This document shows, in pieces, positions 42,676 through 52,011 of a stretch of DNA of 64,000 bases (the first letter of the stretch is position 1; every line of letters begins with the position of its first letter). Position numbers and translations under genes: made by a program. The notes beneath the pieces were generated by a model that was given only the letters and a program-made list of their open reading frames with translations, ran no database searches and was not told the DNA's origin. This DNA is from Erythrobacter ramosus (GTDB lineage: Bacteria > Pseudomonadota > Alphaproteobacteria > Sphingomonadales > Sphingomonadaceae): contig NZ_WTYB01000001.1 of assembly GCF_009828055.1 (NCBI RefSeq), positions 759,183 to 823,182 of the forward strand, in the 5' to 3' direction.

Positions 42676-43833
42676 TCAAGCGCTCGGGGTTCCGGGCGCT
42701 TTTTCGTTGTCTGCGGCTGACGCGTCCCACTCAAATCTCACCAATATGTTGCGCTGGAAGACTGAGAAATTGTCGTCGGCCATCAGCCACAGGCTGCCCC
42801 GCGCCGGATCAGATGCAGACGGGACATAGGCCAGGCCTTCGAAATTGTCGGCGAAGACGCCGCCCGTCAGCCGCTGGATGATTCGCGCCTTCCACGGCTC
42901 ACCGGCGCGGATTGTCCGCGGATCGGCGATGGCGATGGCGGTATCGAAGCGCGCGGGCAGGGCATAGGCGACACGCCGCAGCAAAATCAGCATCCGCCCA
43001 TCGGGCAGTTGGGTCGCATCGACCGGGTCATAATCGCGCGGCGCCGCAAAGTGGAACGCGGTCGGCTTGCCCGTCGCAATCGGATCGGCCGGATAGAGCA
43101 GCGCCTTGTGCAGCGTGTCGCTGCCGCGCTCCGGCCCTTCGGCGATGATCAGAAACCGCCCATCGGCGAGCCGCTCCATCGTTTCGGGGCCGCTGTTCTG
43201 GCTCCACCGCGCCATTTCACGCGGGGCGCGGGTCTCGCTTGTGCCATCGGCGGCGAGGCGCATGATGAGATTGTCGTTTTCGAACCCCGCCCACAGCGTT
43301 TGCGTGGCAGGATCAAGGGCGAGCGATTCGAGATCGACGACCTCTTTGCGCCCGCCGTCGTTTATCCCGACAAAGCGGAAGCTGCCCGACACCGCGTGCG
43401 GCGAATCGCCTGACAGATCGAGGTCGAGCAGGAAGCCCCGGTCGGTCCCCGCAATCAGCCCGCGCTTGCCATCGGCGACCAGCGCCGAAAAGCCGCCGAA
43501 CCAGCCATGCCCGGCGGTCAGCTCCCACGCCCCGGTCAGAGTGAGATCGCCTGAAACACCCGCGCGCGCATCCAGCGGAGTGACGGTGATGTCGGCGGCA
43601 TCGCTGCGCTGACCGATCGTGGTCTGCACGATGGTGCCGGGGACCAACCCGATCGCGACCAGTGCCAGCAGCGCAAGCCGCCCCGCCCGCGTGCGCGCTC
43701 TGGGCTTCGCGTGAGCCCGGTCAACTACAGAGGGAGTGTAAGTCAGGCGCGGGCCTTGGGGTAGTGGGTTGTCCGGTGCGCGAAGATCACTCGACGCCGA
43801 GCAGCCGGCGCGTGGCGATTTCGCAGGACGCAT
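42676..43833 (-). CDS. Phytase-like esterase domain protein (PF13449 type)
   Basis: 385 residues. One membrane helix (LALLALVAIGLVPGTIV) near residue 60 precedes a six-bladed propeller-like domain: GWFGGFSALVADGKRGLIAG, DLESLALDPATQTLWAGFE, SQNSGPETMERLADGRFLII and FADNFEGLAYV. These match the 'esterase-like activity of phytase' family, of uncertain substrate. I start at the ATG at 43833 because AGGAGG lies four bases upstream; it overlaps the DUF2093 gene by 47 bases. It is third in the xseA operon. Its last codons lie in the rpmB terminator. Confidence 0.8.
   Translation of the reverse strand: MRPAKSPRAGCSASSDLRAPDNPLPQGPRLTYTPSVVDRAHAKPRARTRAGRLALLALVAIGLVPGTIVQTTIGQRSDAADITVTPLDARAGVSGDLTLTGAWELTAGHGWFGGFSALVADGKRGLIAGTDRGFLLDLDLSGDSPHAVSGSFRFVGINDGGRKEVVDLESLALDPATQTLWAGFENDNLIMRLAADGTSETRAPREMARWSQNSGPETMERLADGRFLIIAEGPERGSDTLHKALLYPADPIATGKPTAFHFAAPRDYDPVDATQLPDGRMLILLRRVAYALPARFDTAIAIADPRTIRAGEPWKARIIQRLTGGVFADNFEGLAYVPSASDPARGSLWLMADDNFSVFQRNILVRFEWDASAADNEKAPGTPSA
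42678..42704. terminator. Rho-independent terminator of rpmB, lying inside the end of the convergent gene
   Basis: AAGCGCTCGG and CCGGGCGCTT form a ten-pair stem with loop GGTT, followed by TTTT on the plus strand. It begins 37 bases after the rpmB stop. The same bases encode the last residues (KAPGTPSA) of the phytase-like protein on the other strand, whose stop is at 42676. Confidence 0.8.
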
Positions 43834-43990
43834 AGGCCTCCTGCCGCTCGGCGCTCCAATAGCGCAGCTCGGGCAGGGGGATAGCTTCACCGGTGACGGC
43901 GCAGAGCACATGGCTCCCCGGGCGCAGCACGCGGAAACTGGAAGGGCCGTAATAGAGTTTGGCGGCCTTGTCGGACGGGGTCATCAGCAT
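43787..43990 (-). CDS. DUF2093 protein
   Basis: 67 residues with the DUF2093 pattern: AAKLYYGPSSFRVLRPGSHV, LCAVTGEAIPLPELRYWSAE and RQEAYAS. The family is small, cytoplasmic and of unknown function, restricted mostly to alphaproteobacteria and commonly found after xseA, as here. The start may be 44002, 43990 or 43984. It overlaps the following phytase-like gene. Confidence 0.85.
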   Translation of the reverse strand: MLMTPSDKAAKLYYGPSSFRVLRPGSHVLCAVTGEAIPLPELRYWSAERQEAYASCEIATRRLLGVE

Positions 43991-44014
43991 GGCGCCAACC
44001 ATAGCACCGCGCGG

Positions 44015-45487
44015 CTAACTGAACAAATCATCTTGGGTGGCCGAGCTTGGCGCAGCGCGTTTGCGCGGCGGGACAGCGGGGGGCGGGGGTGCAGCGGGTG
44101 CGTGTCCGGCGGGCAATGCCGCCAGGGTCCCATCGCGAAATTGCAGCGTCAGCGCAGCCTCGCCCGCAGCCTCGGCGCGGGAGGTGAGCGCCTTGCCGCC
44201 AGCATCTCGGACGATCGCATAGCCGCGTTCCAGCGGCTTTTCGGGGTGGAGCTGGCTCATCACGCGGGTGAGCGCGGCGAGCCGGTCGGTGCCTTGGCGC
44301 AAGGGCCGCTCGATCAGGGAGGGGCTGAGACGCGCGCGGTCAAGCCGGCGCTGCGCCTCGGCAGCGGAACGGGACAGCAGGCTGGGTGACAGCCGCGCCG
44401 CCACGCCTGCCAGCCGCTCACGCCCGCGCGCCGAACGGTCGCCCAAGGCGCGCCGCAGCCGTTCGGCCAGGTCGTCGAGCCGCTGGGCTTGCGGTTGCAG
44501 CAGGTTCTCGGGCCGCGGCATCATCCGCACCCGCGCCGCGAGCCGCTCGCGCCCCAGCTCCACCGGGCGATACACCGCGCGCCGCTGCCGGGCGGCGAAA
44601 TCGGCGAGGGTCAGGGCGAGGTCAGCGCGCACCGGCACCGCCATTTCGGCAGCCGCCGTGGGCGTGGGCGCGCGGCGGTCGGCGGCGTAATCGGCGAGCG
44701 TGGTGTCGGTCTCATGCCCCACCGCCGAGATCACCGGGATAGAGCATTCGGCGATGGCGCGGACCACCACTTCCTCGTTGAAGCTCCACAAGTCCTCGAT
44801 CGACCCGCCCCCGCGGGCCACGATCACCACATCGGGGCGTGGCACCGGGCCGCCGGGCTGGAGCGCCGAGAACCCACGTACAGCGGCAGCCACCTGGTCC
44901 GCCGCGCCCTGCCCCTGCACCAGCACCGGCCAGACGAGGACATGCGAAGGAAAGCGATCCGCCAAGCGGTGGAGAATATCGCGAATCACCGCGCCAGTGG
45001 GCGAGGTCACCACACCGATCACCTGCGGCAAATAGGGCAAGGCGCGCTTGCGGCCCGTGTCGAACAAGCCTTCCGCGGCCAGCCGAGCGCGTGTCTTCTC
45101 CAGCAGTGCCAGCAGCGCGCCCTCACCCGCCAGCTCCAGCGAATCGATCACGATCTGGTACTTGGAGCGCCCCGGATAGGTGGTGAGCTTGCCGGTCGCG
45201 ATCACCTCCAGCCCATCTTCGGCGCGGAAGTTCATGCGCGCGGCATTGCCCTTCCACATCACCCCGTCGATCACCGCGCCTTCATCCTTCAGCGCGCAGT
45301 AGAAGTGCCCCGACGCCGCGCGCTTCACCCCCGACAATTCCCCGCGCAGCCGCACAAAGCCGAAGCGATCCTCGACCGTGCGCTTCAGCAGCGCGGATAT
45401 TTCGCTGATGGTAAGAGGCTGCGCATTGTCCCCCTCCGGCGCGCGCGCTACCAGCCCGGCATCATCACTTGTCGGCGGAGGGGCCAT
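44015..45487 (-). CDS. xseA: Exodeoxyribonuclease VII large subunit
   Basis: 490 residues. The N-terminal OB fold ([40 protein letters not shown]) and the catalytic domain ([59 protein letters not shown]) are complete. With XseB it degrades single-stranded DNA to short oligonucleotides in repair. The ATG at 45487 has CAGGA upstream; its start codon overlaps the divergent purD start. xseB is not in the window. Confidence 0.95.
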   Translation of the reverse strand: MAPPPTSDDAGLVARAPEGDNAQPLTISEISALLKRTVEDRFGFVRLRGELSGVKRAASGHFYCALKDEGAVIDGVMWKGNAARMNFRAEDGLEVIATGKLTTYPGRSKYQIVIDSLELAGEGALLALLEKTRARLAAEGLFDTGRKRALPYLPQVIGVVTSPTGAVIRDILHRLADRFPSHVLVWPVLVQGQGAADQVAAAVRGFSALQPGGPVPRPDVVIVARGGGSIEDLWSFNEEVVVRAIAECSIPVISAVGHETDTTLADYAADRRAPTPTAAAEMAVPVRADLALTLADFAARQRRAVYRPVELGRERLAARVRMMPRPENLLQPQAQRLDDLAERLRRALGDRSARGRERLAGVAARLSPSLLSRSAAEAQRRLDRARLSPSLIERPLRQGTDRLAALTRVMSQLHPEKPLERGYAIVRDAGGKALTSRAEAAGEAALTLQFRDGTLAALPAGHAPAAPPPPAVPPRKRAAPSSATQDDLFS

Positions 45488-46778
45488 GAATATCCTGCTT
45501 CTGGGTTCGGGAGGCCGCGAACATGCGCTGGCATGGAAGCTGGCGCAATCCCCGAGCCTCACAAAGCTCTACGCCGCCCCCGGAAATCCGGGCATTGCCG
45601 AGGAGGCGGAATGCGTCGCCCTGGACGTGACGGACCACGCTGCGGTGATCGCGTTTTGCGCTGACAAGGCCATCGACCTCGTGGTCGTCGGCCCCGAGGC
45701 GCCGCTGGTGGACGGGCTATCGGATTCGCTGCGGGCGGCAGGCGTGCCGGTGTTCGGCCCCTCGCAGGCGGCGGCACAATTGGAAGGCTCCAAGGGCTTC
45801 ACCAAGGACCTGTGCGCCCGCGCGGGCATCCCCACCGCCGGTTACGTGCGCACCGCCAGCCTTGCCGATGCCCGCGCCGCGCTCGCCCGGTTCCAGCCGC
45901 CCTATGTGCTCAAGGCCGATGGGCTGGCCGCGGGCAAGGGCGTGGTGATCGCCGAGACCCTGCCCGAGGCCGAAGCGGCGCTCGCCGACATGTTCGGCGG
46001 CGGGTTCGGTGCGGCAGGCGCGGAAGTCGTGATCGAGGAGTTCATGCACGGCGAGGAAGCCAGCTTCTTCGCGCTCACAGATGGCACGGCGATTGTCCCC
46101 TTCGGCTCTGCGCAGGACCACAAGCGCGTGGGCGATGGCGATGTGGGGCCGAACACCGGCGGCATGGGTGCCTATTCCCCCGCCCCGGTGCTGACGCCGG
46201 AATTGCAGGCCCGCGTCATGGCCGAGATCATCGAGCCGACCGTGCGCACCATGCGCGCAGACGGGAACCCCTATTCCGGCGTGCTGTTCGCGGGCCTGAT
46301 GCTGACCGCCGAGGGGCCGAAGCTGATCGAATACAACGCCCGCTTCGGCGACCCTGAATGCCAAGTGCTGATGATGCGTCTGGAAAGCGATCTGGCGGAA
46401 ATCATGCTCGCCTGCGCCAAGGGCGAGTTGGGCGGAGTGGAGGTGCAGCTGCGCCCCGAAACCGCCCTAACCGTGGTGATGGCGGCCAAAGGCTATCCCG
46501 GCACGCCGGAAAAAGGCGGTCGGATTGATCTTTCGGGCGTGGAGCCTGGCGGAGCAAAGGTGTTCCACGCAGGCACCGCGCTGAAGGACGGCGCGCTGGT
46601 GGCAAGCGGCGGGCGCGTGCTCAACGTCACCGCCATGGCGCTGAGCGTGACCGAGGCGCAGGCCCGCGCCTACGCCGCAGTCGACCAGATCGACTTCCCC
46701 ACCGGCTTCTGCCGCCGTGATATTGGCTGGCGGGAGGTCGCGCGGGAAGCCGCAGGCGAGCGCGCGCACCAGAATTGA
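45486..46778 (+). CDS. purD: Phosphoribosylamine-glycine ligase
   Basis: 430 residues beginning [19 protein letters not shown]. The ATP-grasp segments [20 protein letters not shown] and [20 protein letters not shown], plus RFGDPECQ, are intact. It makes glycinamide ribonucleotide, the second step of de novo purine synthesis. GGAGGGG precedes the ATG. Its start codon overlaps that of xseA on the other strand, so its mRNA leader is antisense to the start of xseA. Confidence 0.96.
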   Translation: MNILLLGSGGREHALAWKLAQSPSLTKLYAAPGNPGIAEEAECVALDVTDHAAVIAFCADKAIDLVVVGPEAPLVDGLSDSLRAAGVPVFGPSQAAAQLEGSKGFTKDLCARAGIPTAGYVRTASLADARAALARFQPPYVLKADGLAAGKGVVIAETLPEAEAALADMFGGGFGAAGAEVVIEEFMHGEEASFFALTDGTAIVPFGSAQDHKRVGDGDVGPNTGGMGAYSPAPVLTPELQARVMAEIIEPTVRTMRADGNPYSGVLFAGLMLTAEGPKLIEYNARFGDPECQVLMMRLESDLAEIMLACAKGELGGVEVQLRPETALTVVMAAKGYPGTPEKGGRIDLSGVEPGGAKVFHAGTALKDGALVASGGRVLNVTAMALSVTEAQARAYAAVDQIDFPTGFCRRDIGWREVAREAAGERAHQN

Positions 46779-46955
46779 GCGTCATCAGAGCCAGACAGAA
46801 AACGACGGCCGCTGTGCCGCGTGTTCGAAAGTAAGCTGCCATTCGGGAAGCGACCCCAGAGTCGCCATCTCCGCAACCGCTGGGATGATGGAAAGGGCAA
46901 AAATCCGCCCACTTCCAGTCATTCGCACGCCAGGACGGATGCCCGAACGCCGCCG

Positions 46956-47741
46956 CTAGCCCTGCCCTCTTCCCCGTTCCTGCACGGCGGCGCGGCGGGC
47001 TTCGACTTCTTCGGGGGCGACGGCTGAGTTGGCGGCGCTGGACCGTTCCGCCTCCAGCGCCAGCCCTTCGCCAAAGCTGTGCGCATAGCCATCGTCGATC
47101 AGCCGCTTGTAGTTGGCGAGGAACCCCGGATCGATCCCGGCCATATCGCCCGCCAGCTTGCGCGCCAGCGGGAGCAGCGCGTCAGGTTCGACCACATGGT
47201 TCACCAGCCCCCATGCCTGCGCCGTCGCGGCGTCGAGGAAGTTGCCGGTGAAGGCCAATTCCTTGGCGCGGCTGATGCCGATCATGCGCGAGAGTTTCTG
47301 CGATAGCCCCCAGCCCGGCACGATCCCGACCCGCGCGTGGGTATCGGCGAAGCGGGCGTTGGTGCTCGCGACCAGCACATCGCAGGCGAGCGCGACTTCG
47401 AAGCCGCCGGTGATCGCCACCCCATTGATCGCGCCGATCACGGGCTTGCGGCAAAGCTCAATCGCCTTGACCGGATTGTCGGCCGGATCGGTCGCATTGG
47501 CACTGCCGAGCGCGCCGGCCTCGCTGCCAAGTTCCTTGAGATCGAGCCCCGCTGTGAACGCCCGCTCCCCCGCACCGGTCAGGATCACCGCGCGGACATT
47601 GTCATCCGCATCAACCGCGCGCATCACTTCGGCCAACCGCGCCCGCAGCACGCGGTTCAGCGCGTTCATCGCTTGCGGGCGGTTGAGGGTCACGGTGGCG
47701 ACGCCATCGACCACGTCGAGCAGGATCACATCGTCAGCCAT
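46956..47741 (-). CDS. Enoyl-CoA hydratase/crotonase family protein
   Basis: 261 residues. The oxyanion segment GERAFTAGLDLKEL and the first catalytic Glu (GGFEVALACDV) are present; the position of the second Glu reads ADTHARVG, with His. GIVPGWGLSQKL then follows. Enoyl-CoA hydratase-type activity in fatty acid breakdown is plausible with a single Glu, but not certain. The ATG at 47741 has GGAGG upstream and overlaps the ung stop by one base. It is convergent with purD across 177 bp in which I see no gene. Confidence 0.85.
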   Translation of the reverse strand: MADDVILLDVVDGVATVTLNRPQAMNALNRVLRARLAEVMRAVDADDNVRAVILTGAGERAFTAGLDLKELGSEAGALGSANATDPADNPVKAIELCRKPVIGAINGVAITGGFEVALACDVLVASTNARFADTHARVGIVPGWGLSQKLSRMIGISRAKELAFTGNFLDAATAQAWGLVNHVVEPDALLPLARKLAGDMAGIDPGFLANYKRLIDDGYAHSFGEGLALEAERSSAANSAVAPEEVEARRAAVQERGRGQG

Positions 47742-48427
47742 CAAATCCTCCAATCAATCGTCCCGCGCCCGTGTTCTTCCAGAAACGCATTGGTCTTGCT
47801 GAAGGGCCGCGAGCCGAAGAAGCCGTTATGCGCCGATAGCGGGCTGGGGTGGGCTGAGGCGACTATCAGATGATGGGAGGCGCGCGCCAGTGCCGGCACC
47901 CGGCTCGCCTTCTTCTTCGCATGGCTGCCCCACAGGATGAAGACCACCGGCTCCTCTCGCTCCGCCACCGCCGCCACGCAGGCATCCGTCACCGCATCCC
48001 ACCCGCGCCCCGCATGGCTGCCCGCCAGCCCGGCCTCGACCGTCAGGGTGTTGTTGAGCAGCAGCACGCCCTGCCGCGCCCACGGTGTCAGATCGCCGTT
48101 CTGCGCGCGGGGCAGGCCGAGGTCCGCCTCCAACTCCTTGTAAATGTTCACCAGCGACGGCGGCACGCGGACGCCCGCCTGCACCGAGAACGCCAGCCCA
48201 TGCGCCTGCCCCAGCCCGTGATAGGGATCCTGCCCCAGGATCACGCAGCGCACCTTGGGCAGCGGGGTCAGCGCCAGCGCCGCGAGCCGGGTGCCGCGCG
48301 GCGGATAGACCTGCTTGCCTGCGGCTTCCTCCGCCTTCAGCCACCCGCCCAGCTTGCGCGCCTCGGGAGTGCTCAGCACCGGCTCCAGCGCCGGGCGCCA
48401 CGTTTCGGGGATGGTTTCTGTCGCCAT
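47741..48427 (-). CDS. ung: Uracil-DNA glycosylase
   Basis: 228 residues. The water-activating motif GQDPYHGLGQAHGLAFSV with the catalytic Asp, LLLNNTLTVEAG, and the minor-groove loop HPSPLSAHNGFFGSRPF define family 1 UDG. It removes uracil from DNA after cytosine deamination or dUMP misincorporation. I start at 48427 (MATETIPE). It is followed by a crotonase gene with a one-base overlap and is divergent from the RNase D-like gene. Confidence 0.95.
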   Translation of the reverse strand: MATETIPETWRPALEPVLSTPEARKLGGWLKAEEAAGKQVYPPRGTRLAALALTPLPKVRCVILGQDPYHGLGQAHGLAFSVQAGVRVPPSLVNIYKELEADLGLPRAQNGDLTPWARQGVLLLNNTLTVEAGLAGSHAGRGWDAVTDACVAAVAEREEPVVFILWGSHAKKKASRVPALARASHHLIVASAHPSPLSAHNGFFGSRPFSKTNAFLEEHGRGTIDWRI

Positions 48428-48507
48428 AGCAGGCAAACCTACACGCCCCATCGCCGCGCGCCACTCGCCCCTTCCCCTCTTTCCCCAATCGGCGTAGGGC
48501 GAGCGGC

Positions 48508-49128
48508 ATGGCAGTGCATTTTCATGAAGAAGACCTCCCCGCTGGCGTGCTGACCGGCACCACCGATCTTGCGGTCGATACCGAGACGATGGGCCTCATC
48601 ACCCCGCGTGATCGGCTGTGCGTGGTGCAGATTTCCGACGGCACGGGGAACGAGCATCTCGTACGCTTCAATCCCGGCAGCCGCTATGACGCGCCGAACC
48701 TGAAGGCCGTGCTGGGCGATCCGTCGCGGGTGAAGATCTACCACTTCGGCCGCTTCGATCTCGCCGCCGTGCACCATTATCTCGGCGTGATGGCCGGGCC
48801 GGTGTTCTGCACCAAGATCGCCAGCAAACTGGTGCGCACCTACACCGATCGCCACGGCCTCAAGAACCTGGTCGAAGAACTGCTGGGCGAGAATATCTCC
48901 AAGCAGCAGCAAAGCTCCGACTGGGGCGGGCCGGTACTGTCCGATGCGCAGCGCGATTACGCCGCGTCGGACGTGCGCTATCTCCACCGGCTGCGTGATG
49001 AGCTCACCGTGCGGCTCGAACGCGAGGGGCGCACCGCGATTGCGCAGGCCTGCTTCGATTTCCTGCCGACGCGGGCGCTGCTCGATATCGCCGGCTGGGC
49101 CGAAAGCGACATCTTCAGCCACATGTAA
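48508..49128 (+). CDS. RNase D-like 3'-5' exonuclease, short form
   Basis: 206 residues, only the DEDDy exonuclease domain: AVDTETMGL, KIYHFGRFDLAAVHHYLGV and DAQRDYAASDVRYLHRL. The HRDC domains of full RNase D are absent, which is usual for this alphaproteobacterial form. It trims structured RNA 3' ends. It precedes lptC by 24 bases, an arrangement I know from other sphingomonads, and is probably co-transcribed with lptC-lptA. Confidence 0.9.
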   Translation: MAVHFHEEDLPAGVLTGTTDLAVDTETMGLITPRDRLCVVQISDGTGNEHLVRFNPGSRYDAPNLKAVLGDPSRVKIYHFGRFDLAAVHHYLGVMAGPVFCTKIASKLVRTYTDRHGLKNLVEELLGENISKQQQSSDWGGPVLSDAQRDYAASDVRYLHRLRDELTVRLEREGRTAIAQACFDFLPTRALLDIAGWAESDIFSHM

Positions 49129-49152
49129 GGACGCCCGAGGCACACCCCCGTC

Positions 49153-49821
49153 ATGGCCCCCGCCGAAACCAGCATCGAAACATCCGCAGCGCGCGCGCTC
49201 CGCAGCCGGCGGCAGACGTTCGCTGCGCCCGGCGGCTCGCATGACCGGCTGGTGCGGTTCCTCGCACGGGCGCTGCCGATGGGCGTGGGCGTGGTCGCGG
49301 CGCTGATGATCATCACGCCCCTATCCCCGCGCGGCGAGGTCAGCTTCCTGCTCGATCGCAACAAGGTCGCTCAGATTGACGAGCGGTTGAGCGTCGACAA
49401 TGCGATGTATCGCGGGCGCGACAATCAGGGCCGCCCGTTCTCGCTGTTGGCGGGTGAGGCGGTGCAGCGCTCCAGTGTCGAAGGATTGGTGCGGATGCGC
49501 GATCTGGTGGCGCAGTTGCTGCTGACCGAAGGGCCTGCACGCCTGAGCGCAGACGGCGGCGTCTATGACCTGGAGGCCGAGACCGTGACGGTCGACGGCC
49601 CGGTCCGCCTGACCGCGTCGGATGGCTATGCCATGATCGCGCGCGGCGTTTCGGTCGATCTCAAGGCACGCACCATGCAGGGCGATGCCGGCGTTTCGGG
49701 CGAGGTTCCGGCCGGGACCTTCTCCGCCGATACGATGCGCGCCGATCTGCCCTCGCGCACGATCACGCTCGAAGGCAATGCGCGCCTGACGATGATACCC
49801 GGCCAGCTGAGGATGCCGTGA
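49153..49821 (+). CDS. lptC: LPS export ABC transporter periplasmic protein LptC
   Basis: 222 residues. One membrane helix (ALPMGVGVVAALMIITPL) is followed by an OstA-like beta-jellyroll domain with FLLDRNKVAQIDERLSVDNA, YDLEAETVTVDGPVRLTASD and GYAMIARGVSVDLK. LptC receives lipopolysaccharide from LptBFG and passes it to LptA. The stop overlaps the lptA start (TGATG). Confidence 0.88.
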   Translation: MAPAETSIETSAARALRSRRQTFAAPGGSHDRLVRFLARALPMGVGVVAALMIITPLSPRGEVSFLLDRNKVAQIDERLSVDNAMYRGRDNQGRPFSLLAGEAVQRSSVEGLVRMRDLVAQLLLTEGPARLSADGGVYDLEAETVTVDGPVRLTASDGYAMIARGVSVDLKARTMQGDAGVSGEVPAGTFSADTMRADLPSRTITLEGNARLTMIPGQLRMP

Positions 49822-50399
49822 TGGACCAGAATGCTCCCGCTTCCCGCACCCCGCTTGCCCGCCTCGCCCTGATCTGGGGGATCGGCGGCTTTGCGCTGAC
49901 CGCCGCGCTGATGGGCGGGATGAGCCTTTCCGCACAGAGCATCGCCAGCCACGATTCCAAGGCGCCCGTCACCTATGATGCGGGCAAGTTCGTGCTGGAT
50001 GACCGCGCCAATCAGGTGATCTTCAGCGGCGGGGTGATCGTCAATCAGGCGGACCTGCGTATCCAGTCCGACCGGATGCTGGTGAACTTCACCGATGCCG
50101 GCAGCCTCGAAATCCAGCGCATCACCGCGACCGGCGGCGTCGTCATCACCCGCGGCGATGAACGCGCGAGCGGCGACAATGCGATTTATGATTTCAACCG
50201 CCGGATCATCACCATGGCGGGCAATGTCCGCCTGCGCCGTGGGACCGATACCCTGAATGGCGGGCGCCTGGTGATCGACCTCGCCAGCGGGCTATCGACG
50301 GTTGACGGCACCGCCTCGGGCTCCAGCATCGGGGCACCCGGCGCACCGGCAGGGCAAGGCCGCGTCACCGGCAGCTTCACGGTCCCGCAAAAGAACTGA
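49821..50399 (+). CDS. lptA: LPS export periplasmic bridge protein LptA
   Basis: 192 residues. A signal segment (ALIWGIGGFALTAALMGGM, then SLSAQS) precedes an OstA/LptA beta-jellyroll domain: VTYDAGKFVLDDRANQVIFS, GDNAIYDFNRRIITMAGNVR and LNGGRLVIDLASG. LptA bridges inner and outer membrane and carries lipopolysaccharide. A GTG three bases earlier is an alternative start. The usual next gene, lptB, is not present; convergent holA follows instead. Confidence 0.9.
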   Translation: MDQNAPASRTPLARLALIWGIGGFALTAALMGGMSLSAQSIASHDSKAPVTYDAGKFVLDDRANQVIFSGGVIVNQADLRIQSDRMLVNFTDAGSLEIQRITATGGVVITRGDERASGDNAIYDFNRRIITMAGNVRLRRGTDTLNGGRLVIDLASGLSTVDGTASGSSIGAPGAPAGQGRVTGSFTVPQKN

Positions 50400-50449
50400 C
50401 CGGATAGCGTTATCGTGGTTCGGCACCCTCGCTGTGCGCGGGGGGCTTG

Positions 50450-51514
50450 CTACCGCTTCGCCGCAAATCGCGCGATTTCAGCCAGCTCCTGTGCGAGCAG
50501 CAGCTCGGCGGACTGGCTATTGGCAAGCAGGCTGCGGTGCAGCGCCGTGAGACGCGGGATGAGCCGGTCGAGCCGCGTTTCACTGGAACCGCGCGCGGCA
50601 GGCAGGGTCCAGCGCTTGAACTGATTGCCGATATCGCGCTTCTCCTTGAAGAAGATGCCGAGCCGCATTTCCGCGCCCTTGTCGATCTGGTCGAAATTGC
50701 CGCGCAGGCCGAGGTAGGCGGCAATCTGCGCCAGCTGCGCCGCCCGCCGCTCCAGCGCCAGCGCCACGCCGACCGGGTTCAGGCCCAGCTCGCGCATCCG
50801 CTTGATCTCCGCCGCGATCTTGCCGAGCTCTCCGCCCAACACCGCGTTGACCAGCGGCGCGAACCCGTCCTCTTCGGTCGCTGCACCAATCGCAGCGTGA
50901 TCTTCGGGCGTGGCGGAACGGGGGGCTTGCGGATCGGCATCGCAATAGAGCGCCAGCTTGGTGACCTCGGACTGCGCCAATCGCACATCGAGCCCCGCGC
51001 CGCGCGCGATCCGGTCGGCCAGATCGCCGCCGAGTTTCAGCCCCGCCGCGCCCGCCATGTCGCGCACCGCCTGTGCTACGTCCTTCAGGTCGGGCGGATG
51101 GAACATCGCCACCAGCGCATCGTGCCGCTTTTCCAGCAGTTTGGCAGTGCGCGACTTATCGGTGGCGGAGGTTGCGACGACGATCACCGGCGCCGCCTCG
51201 CCTGCGCCGGAATCGGCGGTCTCGATCAGGAATTGGAGCGCGTCATAGGCATCATCGCCGGTGGCGCGCACCCAGATATGGCGCGCTCCGCCGAACAGCG
51301 AGGTCGAGCGCGCTTCGTCGCCCAGCAGTGCAGGATCGCGTTTGAGGTCTGCGCCCGCCAGTTCCACCCGCTCACCCGCATCGGGGAAGGCGGCGGCCAA
51401 GCGGTTGGCGGCTGCGGTGGCCCCGGCTTCATCCGGGCCGCAGAAAAAGAAGATGCGGGCGGCGAGCGCGCCTTGCGGCAGGCCGCGGGCGAAGTCGCTG
51501 TTCTTGGCCTTCAC
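50450..51514 (-). CDS. holA: DNA polymerase III subunit delta
   Basis: 354 residues. The three-domain delta clamp-loader arrangement is recognisable: IFFFCGPDEAGATAAANRLA, IWVRATGDDAYDALQFLIET, EVTKLALYCDADPQ and PVGVALALERRAAQLAQIAA. HolA opens the beta clamp within the clamp-loader complex. It overlaps lptE by four bases and is the last gene of the DUF3576-leuS-lptE-holA run, the usual order in alphaproteobacteria. Confidence 0.88.
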   Translation of the reverse strand: MKAKNSDFARGLPQGALAARIFFFCGPDEAGATAAANRLAAAFPDAGERVELAGADLKRDPALLGDEARSTSLFGGARHIWVRATGDDAYDALQFLIETADSGAGEAAPVIVVATSATDKSRTAKLLEKRHDALVAMFHPPDLKDVAQAVRDMAGAAGLKLGGDLADRIARGAGLDVRLAQSEVTKLALYCDADPQAPRSATPEDHAAIGAATEEDGFAPLVNAVLGGELGKIAAEIKRMRELGLNPVGVALALERRAAQLAQIAAYLGLRGNFDQIDKGAEMRLGIFFKEKRDIGNQFKRWTLPAARGSSETRLDRLIPRLTALHRSLLANSQSAELLLAQELAEIARFAAKR

Positions 51515-52011
51515 TGGCCCGCAGCGGCGCGACTGCGCAGCGTGACGGCGATCTGCGTCGCCATCCGGTCAGCGACTTCGAGCGCGAGGTTTTCCAGCGC
51601 CTTCTGCTCGGCGGCGATGGTGGCATATTCGCTGGACACCACATCGATCCCCGCGTCCGAACCTGCGGTGGCATCGAGCAACACCGAGCCCGTCGCCAGC
51701 TCGACCAGCTGATACCGCGCGCGCAGGATCCGGCGTTCGCGGCTGATCGTGTCATCGTTGAGCACGCCCAGCGCTTCGAGCGAATCGTCGAGCCGGACGT
51801 CGAGCCGGTATTGCGGCGTCACCTGCCCGGCCATGCCAAGCCGCGCATCGAGCGCATTCTTGATCAGCCACCCGCCGCGCCCCTGAATCGCGGGGATGTC
51901 CACCGCGGCAATGCCCTGCGCGGCAACCGCATTGGTCCCGCCCGCATACATCGGCGACAGGCCGCAGGCGGAAAGGGCCAAGAGGGCCAGCAGGGCGAAG
52001 ACAATGCGCAT
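51511..52011 (-). CDS. lptE: LPS-assembly lipoprotein LptE
   Basis: 166 residues. The signal peptide ends in lipobox LSAC (Cys16) followed by GLSPMYAGG, the typical LptE start. AVDIPAIQGRGGWLIKNALD and YRLDVRLDDSLEALGVLNDD follow. LptE plugs the LptD outer-membrane channel. It overlaps leuS by one base and holA by four, so all three are co-translated. Confidence 0.9.
   Translation of the reverse strand: MRIVFALLALLALSACGLSPMYAGGTNAVAAQGIAAVDIPAIQGRGGWLIKNALDARLGMAGQVTPQYRLDVRLDDSLEALGVLNDDTISRERRILRARYQLVELATGSVLLDATAGSDAGIDVVSSEYATIAAEQKALENLALEVADRMATQIAVTLRSRAAAGQ

Noticed and set aside
46779..46955. A small gene or terminator between purD and the crotonase
   Set aside because: I found no stable hairpin with a T tract and no plausible reading frame.
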